Counted from the stretch's first letter, positions 9,351 through 20,356 are shown. The stretch: DNA of 64,000 nt from Rubrivivax sp. (GCA_027491255.1 JAIXWM010000127.1:1-64000), one strand, 5' to 3'. Program-made: numbers and translations. Notes: a model not told the origin generated them from the sequence alone.

Positions 9351-10691
9351 ATGCATTTGAAGCGAACGTTCATCCGCAGCCTGGTCGCGGCCGCCGCAGC
9401 GGCCGTGACGCTCGGCGCCACGGCCCAGAACAAGCCGATCGAGATCAATTTCTGGATGGGTCTGACCGGCCAGGGTGGTGAACTGCTCACCCGCTTCGGC
9501 GAGGACTTCAACAAGTCGCAGAGCGAGTACAAGGTCGTCGTCTCCTTCAAGGGCCAGTACCCCGAGCAGCGCGCCGCCGCCGTCGCGGCCTACCGCGCCG
9601 GCAACCCGCCGCATATCATGCAGATGTTCGACGCCGGCAGCGGCGACATGATGTCGGCCAAGAGCGCCATCGTGCCGGTGAGCGAGGTCTTCAAGCGCGC
9701 CGGCCTCGCATTCAACCCCGCCGACTTCATCGCCCCGGCGCGCGGCTACTACGGCCTGCCCAACGGCGACCTGCTGTCGATGCCGTTCAACGTCAGCACC
9801 ACGGTGCTGTTCTACAACAAGGACGCCTTCCGCAAGGCCGGCCTCGACCCCGAGAAGGCCCCGCGTACCTGGCCCGAGCTGATCGACGCCGCCAAGAAGA
9901 TCCGCAGCACCAACGCCGCGCCCTGCGGCTTCACCACCACCTGGCTCGCCTGGGTGATGCTCGAGCAGGTCAGCAGCCGGCACAACGTCGCCTTCGGCAC
10001 GCAGGGCAACGGCCGCGGCGGTCTGGACGCTTCGCTGACGCTGGCGAACAACCCGCTGCTGACGCGCCAGATCCAGACGCTGATCGACATGCAGAAGGAC
10101 AAGAGCTTCGACTACGGCGGGCGCAGCAACGACGCCGCGGCGAAGTTCATCAGCGGCGAGTGCGCGATGCTCACGCAGAGCTCGGGCGGGCTCGGCGCTA
10201 TCGTCCAGGGCGCGAAGTTCGGCTTCGGCGTCGGCCAGCTGCCGTACTGGCCCGACGTGAGCGGCGCCCCCTACGCCACGACGATCGGCGGCGCCTCGCT
10301 GTGGGTCTTCAACGCGCCCAACCGCAGCGCGGCCGAGTTCCGCGGGGTGGCGCGTTTCCTGGACTTCCTGCGCAGCGACAAGGTGATGGTGGAGTGGGCC
10401 AAGGCCACGGGCTTCCTGCCGGCGACCAACAGCGCCTTCAAGGCCATGCAGGCCGAGGGCTTCTTCGCGAAGAACCCGGGCCGTGACGTGCCCATCCTGT
10501 CGCTGATCGAAGGCGCCAAGGGCGACAACACCAACGGCTACCGCTTCGGCCGCTGGACCGAGATCCGCGACGTCTATCATGAGGAGATGGAAAAGGCGCT
10601 GCAGGGCAACCAGAGCGCGGCCGACGTGCTGCGCAACACCGAGCGCCGCGCCAATCCGATGCTGCGCGCCTTCGAGCGCACGGCCAACTGA
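9351..10691 (+). CDS. ugpB: sn-Glycerol-3-phosphate ABC transporter, periplasmic binding protein UgpB
   Basis: The 446-residue protein begins with a Sec signal peptide (MHLKRTFIRSLVAAAAAA, likely cleaved after ATA at residue 25) and has the extracellular solute-binding family 1 fold (INFWMGLTGQGGELLTRF, PPHIMQMFDAGSGDMM, GYYGLPNGDLLSMPFNVST). The ATG at 9351 is preceded by AGGAG (9341-9345). UgpB captures glycerol-3-phosphate or glycerophosphodiesters in the periplasm. It leads the ugpBAECQ operon. In the 238-bp divergent spacer a single Pho-box-like heptamer CTGTCAC (9289-9295) is visible but its second half is poor, so phosphate control is only a possibility. Confidence 0.92.
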   Translation: MHLKRTFIRSLVAAAAAAVTLGATAQNKPIEINFWMGLTGQGGELLTRFGEDFNKSQSEYKVVVSFKGQYPEQRAAAVAAYRAGNPPHIMQMFDAGSGDMMSAKSAIVPVSEVFKRAGLAFNPADFIAPARGYYGLPNGDLLSMPFNVSTTVLFYNKDAFRKAGLDPEKAPRTWPELIDAAKKIRSTNAAPCGFTTTWLAWVMLEQVSSRHNVAFGTQGNGRGGLDASLTLANNPLLTRQIQTLIDMQKDKSFDYGGRSNDAAAKFISGECAMLTQSSGGLGAIVQGAKFGFGVGQLPYWPDVSGAPYATTIGGASLWVFNAPNRSAAEFRGVARFLDFLRSDKVMVEWAKATGFLPATNSAFKAMQAEGFFAKNPGRDVPILSLIEGAKGDNTNGYRFGRWTEIRDVYHEEMEKALQGNQSAADVLRNTERRANPMLRAFERTAN

Positions 10692-10736
10692 TCTGGGCGT
10701 CGGCGGCCCGCGGGCAGGCGCCCCGGGCCGCGGCGG

Positions 10737-10770
10737 GCGGCGGCCAGGCGGCCGCCGCTCTCGTTTTCTC
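10737..10770 (+). terminator. Attenuator-like hairpin between ugpB and ugpA
   Basis: A perfect 9-bp stem (GCGGCGGCC / GGCCGCCGC, 10737-10758) with an AGGC loop is followed by TCTCGTTTTCTC. It looks like a partial intrinsic terminator within the operon. Such structures usually raise the level of the binding-protein message over that of the membrane subunits. Confidence 0.6.
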
Positions 10771-10790
10771 CCGACCACGCCCGCATCCCG

Positions 10791-11675
10791 ATGGACCGAA
10801 GAGTCGTCTTCCCGCACAAGGGTCTGCCGCTGCTGCTGCTGGCGCCGCAGCTCGCGGTGACCCTGATCTTCTTCTTCTGGCCTGGCGGCCAGGCGCTGTA
10901 CATGTCCTTCCTGCAGCAGGACGCGTTCGGTTCCTCGGTCAAGTTCGCGGGCCTGGACAACTTCGTTCTCGTCCTGTCCGACCCCGGCTATCTTGATGCG
11001 ATGTGGCGCACGCTGTACTTCTCGCTTGCGGTCACGGTGCTGGCCATGGTGCCGGCGCTGTACCTGGCGGTGAAGGCCGACCGCGTGATCAAGGGCGCCA
11101 CGGCCTACACGACGGCGATGCTCGTGCCCTACGCGATCGCGCCGGCCATCGCGGGCGTGCTGTGGCTGTTCATGTTCAACCCCTCGATCGGCGTCGTGGC
11201 CTGGGGCCTGAAGGCGCTGGGCGTCGACTGGAACCCGACGCTCGACGGCGCCGACGCGATGTGGCTCGTGATCCTGGCGTCGGCGTGGAAGCAGGTGGCC
11301 TACAACTTCCTGTTCTTCCTGGCGGGGCTGCAGGCCATCCCGAAGAGCCTGCTGGAGGCCGCGGCCATCGACGGCGCCAAGCGCATGCGCCGCTTCTGGA
11401 CCATCGTCTTCCCGCTGCTGTCGCCCACCACCTTCTTCCTGCTCGTCGTCGGCCTGGTCTATGCCTTCTTCGACACCTTCGGCGTGATCAGCGCGATCAC
11501 CCAGGGCGGCCCGGCGGCCGCCACCGAAACGCTGGTCTACAAGGTCTACAAGGACGGAGTGCACAACCTCGACCTCGGCAGCTCCGCCGTGCAGAGCGTG
11601 GTGCTGATGGCCATCGTGATCGCGCTGACGACGTTGCAGTTCCGCTTCGTCGAGCGCAGGGTGCACTACGGATGA
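10791..11675 (+). CDS. ugpA: sn-Glycerol-3-phosphate ABC transporter permease UgpA
   Basis: The 294-residue inner-membrane protein has six hydrophobic segments and the permease EAA loop ([22 protein letters not shown]), the contact site for the ATPase. It pairs with UgpE to form the membrane channel. It begins 99 bases after ugpB, beyond the hairpin at 10737, and its stop overlaps the ugpE start by 4 bases (ATGA), which indicates translational coupling. Confidence 0.93.
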   Translation: MDRRVVFPHKGLPLLLLAPQLAVTLIFFFWPGGQALYMSFLQQDAFGSSVKFAGLDNFVLVLSDPGYLDAMWRTLYFSLAVTVLAMVPALYLAVKADRVIKGATAYTTAMLVPYAIAPAIAGVLWLFMFNPSIGVVAWGLKALGVDWNPTLDGADAMWLVILASAWKQVAYNFLFFLAGLQAIPKSLLEAAAIDGAKRMRRFWTIVFPLLSPTTFFLLVVGLVYAFFDTFGVISAITQGGPAAATETLVYKVYKDGVHNLDLGSSAVQSVVLMAIVIALTTLQFRFVERRVHYG

Positions 11676-12529
11676 ACCCGACCGTCAGGCGCGACCCCCT
11701 GGCCTGGTTGCCGCACGCGGTGCTGTGGATCGGCATCGCGATCACCGCGTTTCCGCTGTACGTGGCCTTCGTCGCGAGCACGCTGACGCCGCAGGACATC
11801 GCGCAGGCGCCGATGCCCATCGTCCCCGGCCCCCACGGCTTCGACAACTACGCCACCGTGCTGGTGCAGGGCATGAAGGGCACCTACCTGTCGCCGCCGG
11901 TCTGGCAGATGATGTGGAACAGCCTGGTGATGGCCCTGCTGATCACCGCGGGCAAGATCGTCCTGTCGCTGATGTCGGCCTACGCGGTGGTGTTCTTCCG
12001 CTTCCCGGGCCGCATGCTGGCCTTCTGGATGATCTTCCTGACGCTGATGCTGCCGGTGGAGGTGCGCATCATGCCCACCTACGAGGTCGTCAGCGACCTC
12101 GGGCTGATCAACACGATGACCGGGCTCACGCTGCCGCTGATCGCATCAGCCACGGGCACGCTGCTGTTCCGCCAGTTCTTCATGACGCTGCCCGACGAGA
12201 TGGTCGAGGCAGCGCGCATCGACGGCGCCGGGCCGCTGCGCTTCTTCCGCGACATGGTGCTGCCACTGTCGGCCACCAACATCGCCGCGCTGGCCGTGAT
12301 CCTGTTCATCTACGGCTGGAACCAGTACCTCTGGCCGCTGCTGATCACCACCGACAACCGGCTCGACACCATCGTCGTCGGCATCACGAAGATGATCGGC
12401 ACCGGCGATGCGACGACCGACTGGTCGCAGGTGATGGCCACCACGCTGCTGGCGGCGCTGCCGCCTGCGCTGGTGGTGGTGCTGATGCGGCGCTGGTTCG
12501 TCAAGGGCCTGGTGGACAGCGAGAAGTGA
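11672..12529 (+). CDS. ugpE: sn-Glycerol-3-phosphate ABC transporter permease UgpE
   Basis: The protein has 285 residues from the ATG at 11672, which overlaps the ugpA stop (ATGA). It has six membrane segments and the EAA loop [21 protein letters not shown], with the MalG-type C-terminus ([11 protein letters not shown]). The frame is open far upstream but the conserved part starts with [17 protein letters not shown]. It is the second half of the transport channel. Confidence 0.93.
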   Translation: MNPTVRRDPLAWLPHAVLWIGIAITAFPLYVAFVASTLTPQDIAQAPMPIVPGPHGFDNYATVLVQGMKGTYLSPPVWQMMWNSLVMALLITAGKIVLSLMSAYAVVFFRFPGRMLAFWMIFLTLMLPVEVRIMPTYEVVSDLGLINTMTGLTLPLIASATGTLLFRQFFMTLPDEMVEAARIDGAGPLRFFRDMVLPLSATNIAALAVILFIYGWNQYLWPLLITTDNRLDTIVVGITKMIGTGDATTDWSQVMATTLLAALPPALVVVLMRRWFVKGLVDSEK

Positions 12530-12567
12530 CCTTCCCGGCCGACGGCCGCAGAACTACGGAATCCAAG

Positions 12568-13650
<1,083 letters not shown>

Positions 13651-13686
13651 GACCCTCGACCCACCGGCCCCACGCCTTCGCCCCTC

Positions 13687-14439
13687 ATGAGCCTTCTCGA
13701 CACCCCCTGGCCCCTGCCCTTCTGGATCGCGCACCGCGGCGCTGGCAAGCTCGCGCCCGAGAACACCCTGGCGGCCTTCCGCCTCGGCGCCGCGCATGGC
13801 TACAGGGCCTTCGAGTGCGACGTCAAGCTCAGCCGCGACGGCGTGCCCTTTCTGCTGCACGACAGCACGCTCGAGCGCACCAGCAACGGGCGCGGCACGG
13901 CGGGCGACCTGAGCTGGGGCGAACTGGCGCAACTGGATGCCGGTGGCTGGCACAGCCGCAGCTACGCCGGCGAACCGCTGGCCAGCCTGGCCGGCCTGGC
14001 CGCCTGGCTGCGCGCGAACGGGCACGCGCTGGACCTGGAGATCAAGCCCACGCCGGGCCAGGAGCGGCACACCGGCGAGACAGTCGGCCGCGTCGCGACC
14101 GCGCTCTGGAGCGGCGCGGACGCGCCGCCGCTGCTGTTCAGTTCCTTCCGCCCCGAGGCGCTGGAGGGTGCGCGCGCCACCGCGCCCCAGGTGCCGCGCG
14201 CACTGCTGCTCGACACGCTCTGGCCCGGCTGGGACACCGTGGCCGACCACCTCGAGGTCGCCGCCGTCATCACGAACTACCAGGTCATGAGCGCCAAGCT
14301 CATAGAGCGCCTGCACCACGCCGGGCGCCGCGCCCTGGTCTACACCGTCAACGATCCGGCGCCCGCGGCCTGGCTGCAGGAGATCGGCATCGACGGCATC
14401 GTCACCGACGCGGTCGATCGCTTCGCGCCGCAGCACTGA
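13687..14439 (+). CDS. ugpQ: Glycerophosphodiester phosphodiesterase UgpQ
   Basis: This 250-residue cytoplasmic GDPD enzyme has the catalytic N-terminal signature AHRGAGKLAPENTLAAF with His and Glu, the metal ligands in FECDVKLSRDGVPFLLHD, and the closing GIDGIVTDAVDRF. It lacks a signal peptide, as expected for UgpQ, which hydrolyses imported glycerophosphodiesters to glycerol-3-phosphate and an alcohol. It is the last gene of the ugp operon, 36 bases after ugpC. Confidence 0.93.
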   Translation: MSLLDTPWPLPFWIAHRGAGKLAPENTLAAFRLGAAHGYRAFECDVKLSRDGVPFLLHDSTLERTSNGRGTAGDLSWGELAQLDAGGWHSRSYAGEPLASLAGLAAWLRANGHALDLEIKPTPGQERHTGETVGRVATALWSGADAPPLLFSSFRPEALEGARATAPQVPRALLLDTLWPGWDTVADHLEVAAVITNYQVMSAKLIERLHHAGRRALVYTVNDPAPAAWLQEIGIDGIVTDAVDRFAPQH

Positions 14440-14444
14440 AGCAC

Positions 14445-14462
14445 GCGGGCCGCACAGCCCGC
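14445..14462. terminator. Hairpin terminator between ugpQ and sco
   Basis: A 6-bp GC stem (GCGGGC / GCCCGC) with a 6-base loop is followed on the + strand by CTACTTTT. It ends the ugp operon; the sco stop codon lies immediately beyond, so it may also serve the convergent cta transcript. Confidence 0.6.
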
Positions 14463-15092
14463 CTACTTTTCAGCCAACAGGATGCGCACGTCGTGCAGCA
14501 GCGCGTCAGCCCCGGTGCCGTGCCGGGTGAACAGGCGCACCCGGCCCTCGGGGTCGAAGAGGTAGGCGCCCGCCGTGTGGTCGATGGTGTAGCTGTCCTC
14601 GGTCTTGCCCGGTACCTTGGCGAAGTACACCTTGAAGTGCTTGGACACAGCGAGCGTCTCCTCGGGCGTGCCGCGCAGCGCCACGAAGTCCGGGTCGAAG
14701 TTCGTGACGTAGGCCTTCAGCAGTTCGGGCGTGTCCCGCTGCGGGTCCACCGTGACGAAGACCCCTTGAAGGCGCTGTCCGTCGGCGCCGAGCTGGCGCT
14801 TCACGAGCGCCAGTTCCGCCATCGTCGTCGGGCAGACATCCGGGCAGTGGGTGAAGCCGAAGAAAACGACGACCACCCGACCCTTGAACTCGGCAAGGCT
14901 GCGACGGCGGCCGTCAGGGTCGGTCAGCGCGAGCTCTTTGGCGTACTCGGCGCCGGTGATGTCGATACCCTTGAAGGCTGGCGCCTGGAACCGGTCGCAT
15001 CCGGCCAGACCGAACGTGGCCGCGACCCCTGCGGTCAGGACCATGGCTGCGCGCCGCAGCGCCAGCCGGCGCGCGCACTCGCGACGGGTCAT
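14463..15092 (-). CDS. SCO1/SenC copper chaperone for cytochrome oxidase
   Basis: The 209-residue protein has a lipoprotein-type leader (lipobox L-A-G-C about residue 31) and the SCO thioredoxin fold with the copper ligands CPDVC in [14 protein letters not shown] and the distal His in [10 protein letters not shown]. It delivers copper to the CuA centre of oxidase subunit II on the periplasmic side. The ATG at 15092 overlaps the ctaB stop by 4 bases, so it is the last gene of the heme A/oxidase assembly operon. Confidence 0.92.
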   Translation of the reverse strand: MTRRECARRLALRRAAMVLTAGVAATFGLAGCDRFQAPAFKGIDITGAEYAKELALTDPDGRRRSLAEFKGRVVVVFFGFTHCPDVCPTTMAELALVKRQLGADGQRLQGVFVTVDPQRDTPELLKAYVTNFDPDFVALRGTPEETLAVSKHFKVYFAKVPGKTEDSYTIDHTAGAYLFDPEGRVRLFTRHGTGADALLHDVRILLAEK

Positions 15093-16003
15093 GCCCACAG
15101 CCGGTGCAGCCACGGGCCGAGGTAGTGGTCCAGCAGCAGCGCGGCGAACAACAGCGAGAGGTGCCAGATCGAGAAGCGGAAGGTCTTGCGCGCGAGCGCA
15201 TCGCTGTAGTCGCGCCACAACTGCCAGGCGTAGACGATGAACATGCCCCCCAGCACCGCCGCCGCGGCCAGGTAGAGCAGACCGCTCATGCCGATGATGA
15301 AGGGCAGCAGCGTCCCGGCGAACAGCACCAGTGTGTACAGCAGCACCTGCAGGCGCGTGAACTCGGGGCCGTGCGTCACCGGCAGCATCGGCAGGCCGGC
15401 GCGGCGGTAGTCCTCGGTGCGGTACAGCGCAAGGGCCCAGAAGTGCGGCGGTGTCCACAGGAAGATGATCAGGCACAGGACGATGGCCTCGGGGCCGACC
15501 TCGTTGCGCATCGCGGCCCAGCCCAGCACAGGCGGCATCGCGCCCGAGGCGCCACCGATCACGATGTTCTGCGGCGTCAGCGGCTTGAGCACCACGGTGT
15601 AGACCACCGCATAGCCGACGAAGGTGGCGAACGTGAGCCACATCGTCAGCGGGTTGACCCAGAACCACAGCACTGCGCTGCCCGCCGCGCACAGCAGGCC
15701 CGAGAACACGAGCGTCTGCGTGCGCGTGAGCTCGCCGCGGGCCGTGGGCCGCCAGGCCGTGCGCGCCATCTTGCGATCGATCTGCTCCTCGATCAGGCAG
15801 TTGAAGGCCGCGGCGGCGCCGGCCACCAACCAGATGCCCACCGTGGCGGCGCCAGCCAGAGCCAGGTCGGGCCAGCCCGGCTCGGCCAGCAGCATGCCGA
15901 TCAGCGCGCAGAAGACGATGAGTTGGACCACGCGCGGCTTGGTCAGCGCGTAGAACTGCGCCCAGCGCGAAGCCAGGGGGGTGGGGTGGGCAATCGTGGC
16001 CAT
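15089..16003 (-). CDS. ctaB: Protoheme IX farnesyltransferase CtaB
   Basis: The 304-residue UbiA-family membrane enzyme has about nine membrane segments. The prenyl-diphosphate motif is seen as [19 protein letters not shown], a betaproteobacterial variant of the NDxxDxxxD consensus, and the second Asp-rich region as [15 protein letters not shown]. It converts heme B to heme O for the aa3-type oxidase. It starts 13 bases after ctaA and overlaps sco. Confidence 0.94.
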   Translation of the reverse strand: MATIAHPTPLASRWAQFYALTKPRVVQLIVFCALIGMLLAEPGWPDLALAGAATVGIWLVAGAAAAFNCLIEEQIDRKMARTAWRPTARGELTRTQTLVFSGLLCAAGSAVLWFWVNPLTMWLTFATFVGYAVVYTVVLKPLTPQNIVIGGASGAMPPVLGWAAMRNEVGPEAIVLCLIIFLWTPPHFWALALYRTEDYRRAGLPMLPVTHGPEFTRLQVLLYTLVLFAGTLLPFIIGMSGLLYLAAAAVLGGMFIVYAWQLWRDYSDALARKTFRFSIWHLSLLFAALLLDHYLGPWLHRLWA

Positions 16004-16016
16004 CTGGGCCGGGATT

Positions 16017-17231
16017 CTAGGAGCGGGCCTCGTGGGGCGCTGAAGCGCCGATCGGCACGCCGGCCGAGGTCGCGCCAGGCGCCCGGCCCGCCGAAGTGGT
16101 TCCCACCGAACGAGCCGCCTGCCGACCCGCGAGACCCCGGGCCAGCAGCGAAGTCGTCACCGCCACCAGGCCGGCCGCGCCTGCGCTGTGCGCCAGCGCG
16201 GCGCTGAGCGGCCACCCGAGTACCACATTGGACAGGCCGCTGGCGAACTGCCACAGCGCCAGGGCAGCCAGCGCCAGCGCGTAGCGCCGCAGCGCCGGCT
16301 CTCCTGCGCGCCACAAACGCCACGCCAGCCCACCGAGCGCGCCGAAGAGGACGACAGCGGCCAGCCGGTGCGCCATGTGTATTGCCACCAGCGACTCCAT
16401 CGAGACAAAGCCGCCATGGCCGGCGCGGCCGAGCTCGCGCAGGACGGTGAAGCCCTCGGCGAAGTTCATGCGCGGCCACCACTGCCCGTTGCACTGCGGA
16501 AAACCGCTGCAGGCGAGCACCGCGTAGTTGGTCGAGACCCACCCGCCGAGCGCAATCTGCACCCACAGCAGCACCGTGACGCCGACCGCGCCTGCCAGCA
16601 GCCGCGGCGACAGCGTCACCCGGCGAGCGCGCCAGGTCTCGTGCTGCACCACCAGCAGCGCGAGCAGGAACATGCCCCCTAGCAGGTGTGCAGTCACCAC
16701 CGCCGGATAGAGCTTGAGCGTGACGGTGTACTTGCCGAACAGCCCCTGGATCACCACCCACACCAGGGTTGCCGTCGCCCACCACGGTGAATGCGGCAGC
16801 CGCCTGGCACCAGCGCGAGCGCCCACCCAACTGGCTGCGGCCATGACGAGGATGAGCACGCCCACCGTCATCGCCAGGTAGCGGTGGATCATCTCGATCC
16901 AGGCCTTGGTGAACGTCACCGGCCCGGTGGGCATGGCGGTCTGCGCCGCGTGGATCTCGTCACGCGCGCCGATCGGGCTGGCGCTGCCGTAGCAACCCGG
17001 CCAGTCAGGGCAGCCCAGACCCGAATCCGTCAGACGGGTGAAGGAGCCGAAGACGATCAGGTCGAAAGTCAGGAACATCGTCACCGCGGTCAGGGCGGCG
17101 ATGCGCGCGCCGGTGTCGCGGCCACGCTGGCGCAGCCAGACCCAGGACAGCGGCAGCAGGGCCACCAGCAGCGCCAGCAACGCGAGTCGCAGCGTGGGCG
17201 AGAAATCGACGAGGGGGACGGTATCGGTCAC
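16017..17231 (-). CDS. ctaA: Heme A synthase CtaA (COX15)
   Basis: From a GTG at 17231 the protein has 404 residues and eight predicted membrane segments, with the heme-ligand regions [28 protein letters not shown] and [23 protein letters not shown]. It oxidises heme O to heme A. The open frame runs on to 17519, but that part is Arg/Ala-rich and overlaps the upstream gene, so the GTG is preferred. A Cys pair near the first loop is present, as in many bacterial enzymes. Confidence 0.9.
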   Translation of the reverse strand: MTDTVPLVDFSPTLRLALLALLVALLPLSWVWLRQRGRDTGARIAALTAVTMFLTFDLIVFGSFTRLTDSGLGCPDWPGCYGSASPIGARDEIHAAQTAMPTGPVTFTKAWIEMIHRYLAMTVGVLILVMAAASWVGARAGARRLPHSPWWATATLVWVVIQGLFGKYTVTLKLYPAVVTAHLLGGMFLLALLVVQHETWRARRVTLSPRLLAGAVGVTVLLWVQIALGGWVSTNYAVLACSGFPQCNGQWWPRMNFAEGFTVLRELGRAGHGGFVSMESLVAIHMAHRLAAVVLFGALGGLAWRLWRAGEPALRRYALALAALALWQFASGLSNVVLGWPLSAALAHSAGAAGLVAVTTSLLARGLAGRQAARSVGTTSAGRAPGATSAGVPIGASAPHEARS

Positions 17232-17416
17232 GGCAGCAGTCAGAGGCAGGCGGGTCGCGGTGTGTTGCTTCTTCCGCCATGCCCGAAACACCCGCCGAAA
17301 CGGCCCGGGTCCAGGCGCCGACCACCGTCGCAGCGCGGGCTGCGACGAGGAGGTGCAACGAAGGGGCGGGGTGTCCTGGCGTGCACGGCGGGCAAGGGTG
17401 CGGGAGGCGCAGGCTC

Positions 17417-18139
17417 TCAGCGCCCCGCCTGATCCCAGGAGGAGGAGGCGCGCAGCAGCCGCTCGAGGTCGCGCTTGACGCGCGCAGGCTCGGGCGTGGG
17501 GGGCATGCGCATCATCCACATGCCCATCGGGTCGACGATGTAGAGGTGGTCATGCAGGGCCTGGCCCGGCGCCGGTTCGAGCCAGCGCGAGAGGTCCGAC
17601 GCCGGCAAGCGCAGCATCTGCACAGGGTCACCTGCCGACAGCGCAGCCTGCAATTCAGGCCGCGGGGTGACCTCGTCGCTGATGAGCCAGACCTTGTCGA
17701 CGCGGTCGCGCTCGCGGCCCAGCATCTCGCGCAGTTGGCGCTGCATGTACAGGCGCCGTTCGCAGGCAGCGTCGCATGCTCCGCCCCCCACGACGACGAG
17801 AAGCCACTGGCCGCGCAGCGAAGCGGGGGCGACGGCCGACCCCGAGAGCGTCTTCAAGGGCAGCGCCGCCGGAAGCGCACGCGCCGGCTCGATGAGGGCG
17901 CCGTAGTTCGTCCGGCCATCAGGACGGATGACGTAATAGGTGAAATACGACGCGATGACCGGAGCCGCACAGGCCAGCAGCACCAGCAGCATCTTCCAGC
18001 GGCCGCCCACGGTGCGCCGGCGCAAGGCCTGGACGTCGGCGGGTGGCAACGTGTGCACCGTCAGGCCCAGCGGCTCGTCGCGCTCGGTCGGCGACTCAGG
18101 CCGGCCGACGGCGGGGGCGGAGGACTTGGAACCAGACAT
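17417..18139 (-). CDS. Membrane-anchored Sco/thioredoxin-like oxidase assembly protein
   Basis: The 240-residue protein has one N-terminal membrane segment (residues 50-72) and a periplasmic thioredoxin-like domain. The sequence GGGACDAACERRLYMQRQ supplies a CxxxC pair at the position of the SCO copper site, but the distal His of SCO proteins is not obvious. It lies between surf1 and ctaA in the oxidase cluster, a place where Burkholderiales carry such a gene. A role in copper delivery or cysteine reduction at subunit II is inferred. It overlaps surf1 by 44 bases. Confidence 0.75.
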   Translation of the reverse strand: MSGSKSSAPAVGRPESPTERDEPLGLTVHTLPPADVQALRRRTVGGRWKMLLVLLACAAPVIASYFTYYVIRPDGRTNYGALIEPARALPAALPLKTLSGSAVAPASLRGQWLLVVVGGGACDAACERRLYMQRQLREMLGRERDRVDKVWLISDEVTPRPELQAALSAGDPVQMLRLPASDLSRWLEPAPGQALHDHLYIVDPMGMWMMRMPPTPEPARVKRDLERLLRASSSWDQAGR

Positions 18140-18836
18140 AGAGAATGACCGTCAAGGCGCTGAGCGAAAACCATTGGAAGGCGTAGCCGTAGTGCTTGTG
18201 CACGTCGGCTGCAGGGGCGGGCCAGTCGCGTGCGAGACCATCACCCGGGTTCGCGGCGGGCGCCGCCAGCTCCAGGACAGACAGGGGCCGCAGGCGCAGG
18301 CCGGTCTCGACCGCAAACCCCTGCAGATCCAAATTCTGCCGGATCGCCCCCGATGCGCCGCCCTCGAAATCGTACAGCCGTGCCGGGGGCGGGGCGATGC
18401 GCCCGCGCAGCGTGACCTCGCCGTCGGGCGGCGTGGGGGCGTGGGCGCGGGTGCGGTCCACCGGATCGCGCGCGAGCCAGCCGCGCTGCACCACCACCGC
18501 CGTGCCATCGGGCAACTGCAGCGGCGTCAGCACGAAAAAGCCCGGGCGCCCCTGCATCTGGCGGTTCTCCAGAAAGACTGTGTGCTGCGGCAGCCAGTGT
18601 CCGCGCAGCTCGATGCGGCGGTGGTGCTGGGACTCGGCCTCACCGTGCGCCAGCGCCAGGGCCGTGGCGGGCAAGGCTGGCAGGTCGCGACGGGTGTCGA
18701 TGGCGGCCTGCAGACGCTCCTTCTGCGCGGCCCGGTCGAGTTGCCAGAAGCCCAGGCGTGCCGTCAGTGCCGCCAGCAGCACTGCAGCCACCAGGACAAC
18801 GGCACGGCGCATGCTCAGTCGACCCATAATCCCCAT
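18096..18836 (-). CDS. SURF1 family cytochrome oxidase assembly protein
   Basis: The 246-residue protein has the SURF1 layout: an N-terminal membrane segment (about residues 10-30, ending LGFWQLDRAAQKERL), a periplasmic domain with FLENRQMQGRPGFFVLTPL and VVVQRGWLARD, and a C-terminal segment with HYGYAFQWFSLSALTVILYVWF. SURF1 proteins help insert heme A into oxidase subunit I. The ATG at 18836 was chosen over a TTG one codon upstream. Its start codon faces that of the divergent 75-residue membrane protein with only 2 bases between them. Confidence 0.9.
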   Translation of the reverse strand: MGIMGRLSMRRAVVLVAAVLLAALTARLGFWQLDRAAQKERLQAAIDTRRDLPALPATALALAHGEAESQHHRRIELRGHWLPQHTVFLENRQMQGRPGFFVLTPLQLPDGTAVVVQRGWLARDPVDRTRAHAPTPPDGEVTLRGRIAPPPARLYDFEGGASGAIRQNLDLQGFAVETGLRLRPLSVLELAAPAANPGDGLARDWPAPAADVHKHYGYAFQWFSLSALTVILYVWFQVLRPRRRPA

Positions 18837-18838
18837 CA

Positions 18839-19066
18839 ATGAAAACCCTGCTCGTGGTGATGCTCGTGGCGGTCCTCGGCGCGTTGGCCGGGGCCGGCTT
18901 CTTCATGCTGCGCAAGGGCCCTGCCGACGGTGACGGGGCGCGCAGCCCGGCCATGGCACGCATGCTCGCGCTGCGTGTCGCGCTGTCGATCGCGGCCTTC
19001 CTGCTCGTGCTGCTGGCGTGGTGGATGGGCTGGATCAAGCCCAGCGGGATCCCGATCTCGGCCTGA
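18839..19066 (+). CDS. Twin-transmembrane small protein (DUF2909 type)
   Basis: This 75-residue protein has two hydrophobic helices (residues 2-23 and 42-65) joined by a polar hinge rich in Asp, Gly and Arg. It is the only + strand gene in the oxidase cluster and occupies the position, between surf1 and ctaE, where related bacteria carry a DUF2909/twin-transmembrane gene. Its role is unknown; association with oxidase biogenesis is inferred from the conserved place. The start codon is almost back to back with that of surf1, so the two promoters must overlap the opposite coding sequences. Confidence 0.75.
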   Translation: MKTLLVVMLVAVLGALAGAGFFMLRKGPADGDGARSPAMARMLALRVALSIAAFLLVLLAWWMGWIKPSGIPISA

Positions 19067-19119
19067 AGACGCCCCCGGCCCTGCGGCCGGCAGCGCGCGG
19101 ATATCCGGGCTTGCGCCCC

Positions 19120-19153
19120 AAAAGCGCAGCGCCGCCCCAGGGCGGCGCTGCGC
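19120..19153 (-). terminator. Intrinsic terminator of the ctaC-ctaE operon
   Basis: A perfect 14-bp GC stem (GCGCAGCGCCGCCC and its complement, 19124-19153) with a two-base loop is followed, reading the minus strand, by TTTT at 19123-19120. It lies 18 bases after the ctaE stop and has the full form of a rho-independent terminator for that strand only. Confidence 0.85.
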
Positions 19154-19170
19154 GAGGATGTGGACAGACG

Positions 19171-20055
19171 TCAGAGCCAGTAGACCAGGAAGTACAGGCC
19201 CAGCCACACCACATCGACGAAATGCCAATACCAGGCAGCGCCCTCGAAGCCGAAGTGCCGCTTCGGTGTGAAGTGGCCCTTCATCAGGCGCAGCGTGATG
19301 AACACCAGCATCAGCATGCCGACGAACACGTGGAAACCGTGGAAGCCGGTCAGCATGAAGAAGGTCGAGCCGAAGATGCCCGAGCTGAGCTTCAGGTTGA
19401 GGTCGCTGTACGCGTGGGCATATTCATAGCCCTGCACGAACAGGAAAGCCACGCCCAGCGCCACCGTGATCCACATCCAGACCACGCACTTCGCACGCTC
19501 GTTGGCGATCAGCGCATGATGCGCCACTGTCAGCGTGGCGCCCGAGGTCAGCAGCAGCGCGGTGTTGATCGTCGGCAGCCAGAACGGGCCCATCGTCGTG
19601 AAAGGCTCGACCGTGCCGGCCGGAGAAGCGGTCACGCCCCCGCCCGCACTCGGCCAGACAGCCTTGAAGTCAGGCCACAGGAGCTGGTGGTCGAGGTTGC
19701 CGAGCATCGGCAGCGTATGCACCCGGGCCCAGTAGAGGGCGCCGAAGAATGCCGCGAAGAACATCACCTCCGAGAAGATGAACCAGCTCATGCTCCAGCG
19801 GAAGGACACGTCGATGCGGTCGGAGTACAGCCCGCCCTCGCTTTCACGGATGGCCTGGCCGAACCACTGGTACAGCGTCGCCAGCCAGATCACCAGGCCG
19901 AGCAACAGCGAATACTTGCCCCAAGCGACGCCATTGACCCACTGGCCGGCGCCGAGGATCACGAAAAACAGGCCTAGCGACGCCTGGGCCGGAAAGCGCG
20001 ACGGCGAAGGGATGAAGTAATAAGGGGTGCTGCCTGCTGGATGGGTGGCCGCCAT
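19171..20055 (-). CDS. ctaE: Cytochrome c oxidase subunit III
   Basis: The 294-residue protein has seven membrane segments and the COX3 signatures WSMSWFIFSEVMFFAAFFGALYWAR and FHGFHVFVGMLML, WHFVDVVWLGLYFLVYWL. It stabilises the aa3-type oxidase core in the inner membrane. It is the last gene of the ctaC-D-G operon, followed by a strong terminator. Confidence 0.96.
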   Translation of the reverse strand: MAATHPAGSTPYYFIPSPSRFPAQASLGLFFVILGAGQWVNGVAWGKYSLLLGLVIWLATLYQWFGQAIRESEGGLYSDRIDVSFRWSMSWFIFSEVMFFAAFFGALYWARVHTLPMLGNLDHQLLWPDFKAVWPSAGGGVTASPAGTVEPFTTMGPFWLPTINTALLLTSGATLTVAHHALIANERAKCVVWMWITVALGVAFLFVQGYEYAHAYSDLNLKLSSGIFGSTFFMLTGFHGFHVFVGMLMLVFITLRLMKGHFTPKRHFGFEGAAWYWHFVDVVWLGLYFLVYWL

Positions 20056-20110
20056 GGTCTTGTTTCTCCTCGAACCAGAGTTCCGGGTGGTGCGTGAGCG
20101 GTCGGCGCGA

Positions 20111-20356
20111 TCAGCCGCCCGCCACCCCGCTGCCGACCACCCAGCGCACCAACGCCAAGAGGGCGAGGATGAACAGGATGGCCCCGATGATGCCGGCCAC
20201 GATCACGTGGACCGGATTGAGTTTCTGCACGTCCTGCTCGTAGCCGGCGCGCTTGCGTATGCCCAGGAAGGACCAGGCGACCGCCTTCACCGTCTGGGCA
20301 AAGGACATCGGTCGCTCGGCGGCTTTCTTGATGTCCGAGCCTGCAGGCGCGATCAC
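20111..20356 (-). CDS. DUF2970 membrane protein
   Basis: The protein has 81 residues from a GTG at 20356 that overlaps the ctaG stop (GTGA). It has a DUF2970 signature (SFAQTVKAVAWSFLGIRK) followed by one membrane helix near the C-terminus (VHVIVAGIIGAILFILALLALVRW). Its function is unknown, but a DUF2970 gene between ctaG and ctaE is usual in betaproteobacterial oxidase operons, so a structural or assembly role is likely. Confidence 0.85.
   Translation of the reverse strand: MIAPAGSDIKKAAERPMSFAQTVKAVAWSFLGIRKRAGYEQDVQKLNPVHVIVAGIIGAILFILALLALVRWVVGSGVAGG

Noticed and set aside
17232..17519. Longer start for ctaA
   Set aside because: The upstream extension is Arg/Ala-rich, overlaps the neighbouring gene and precedes no conserved residue; GTG 17231 gives the normal N-terminus.
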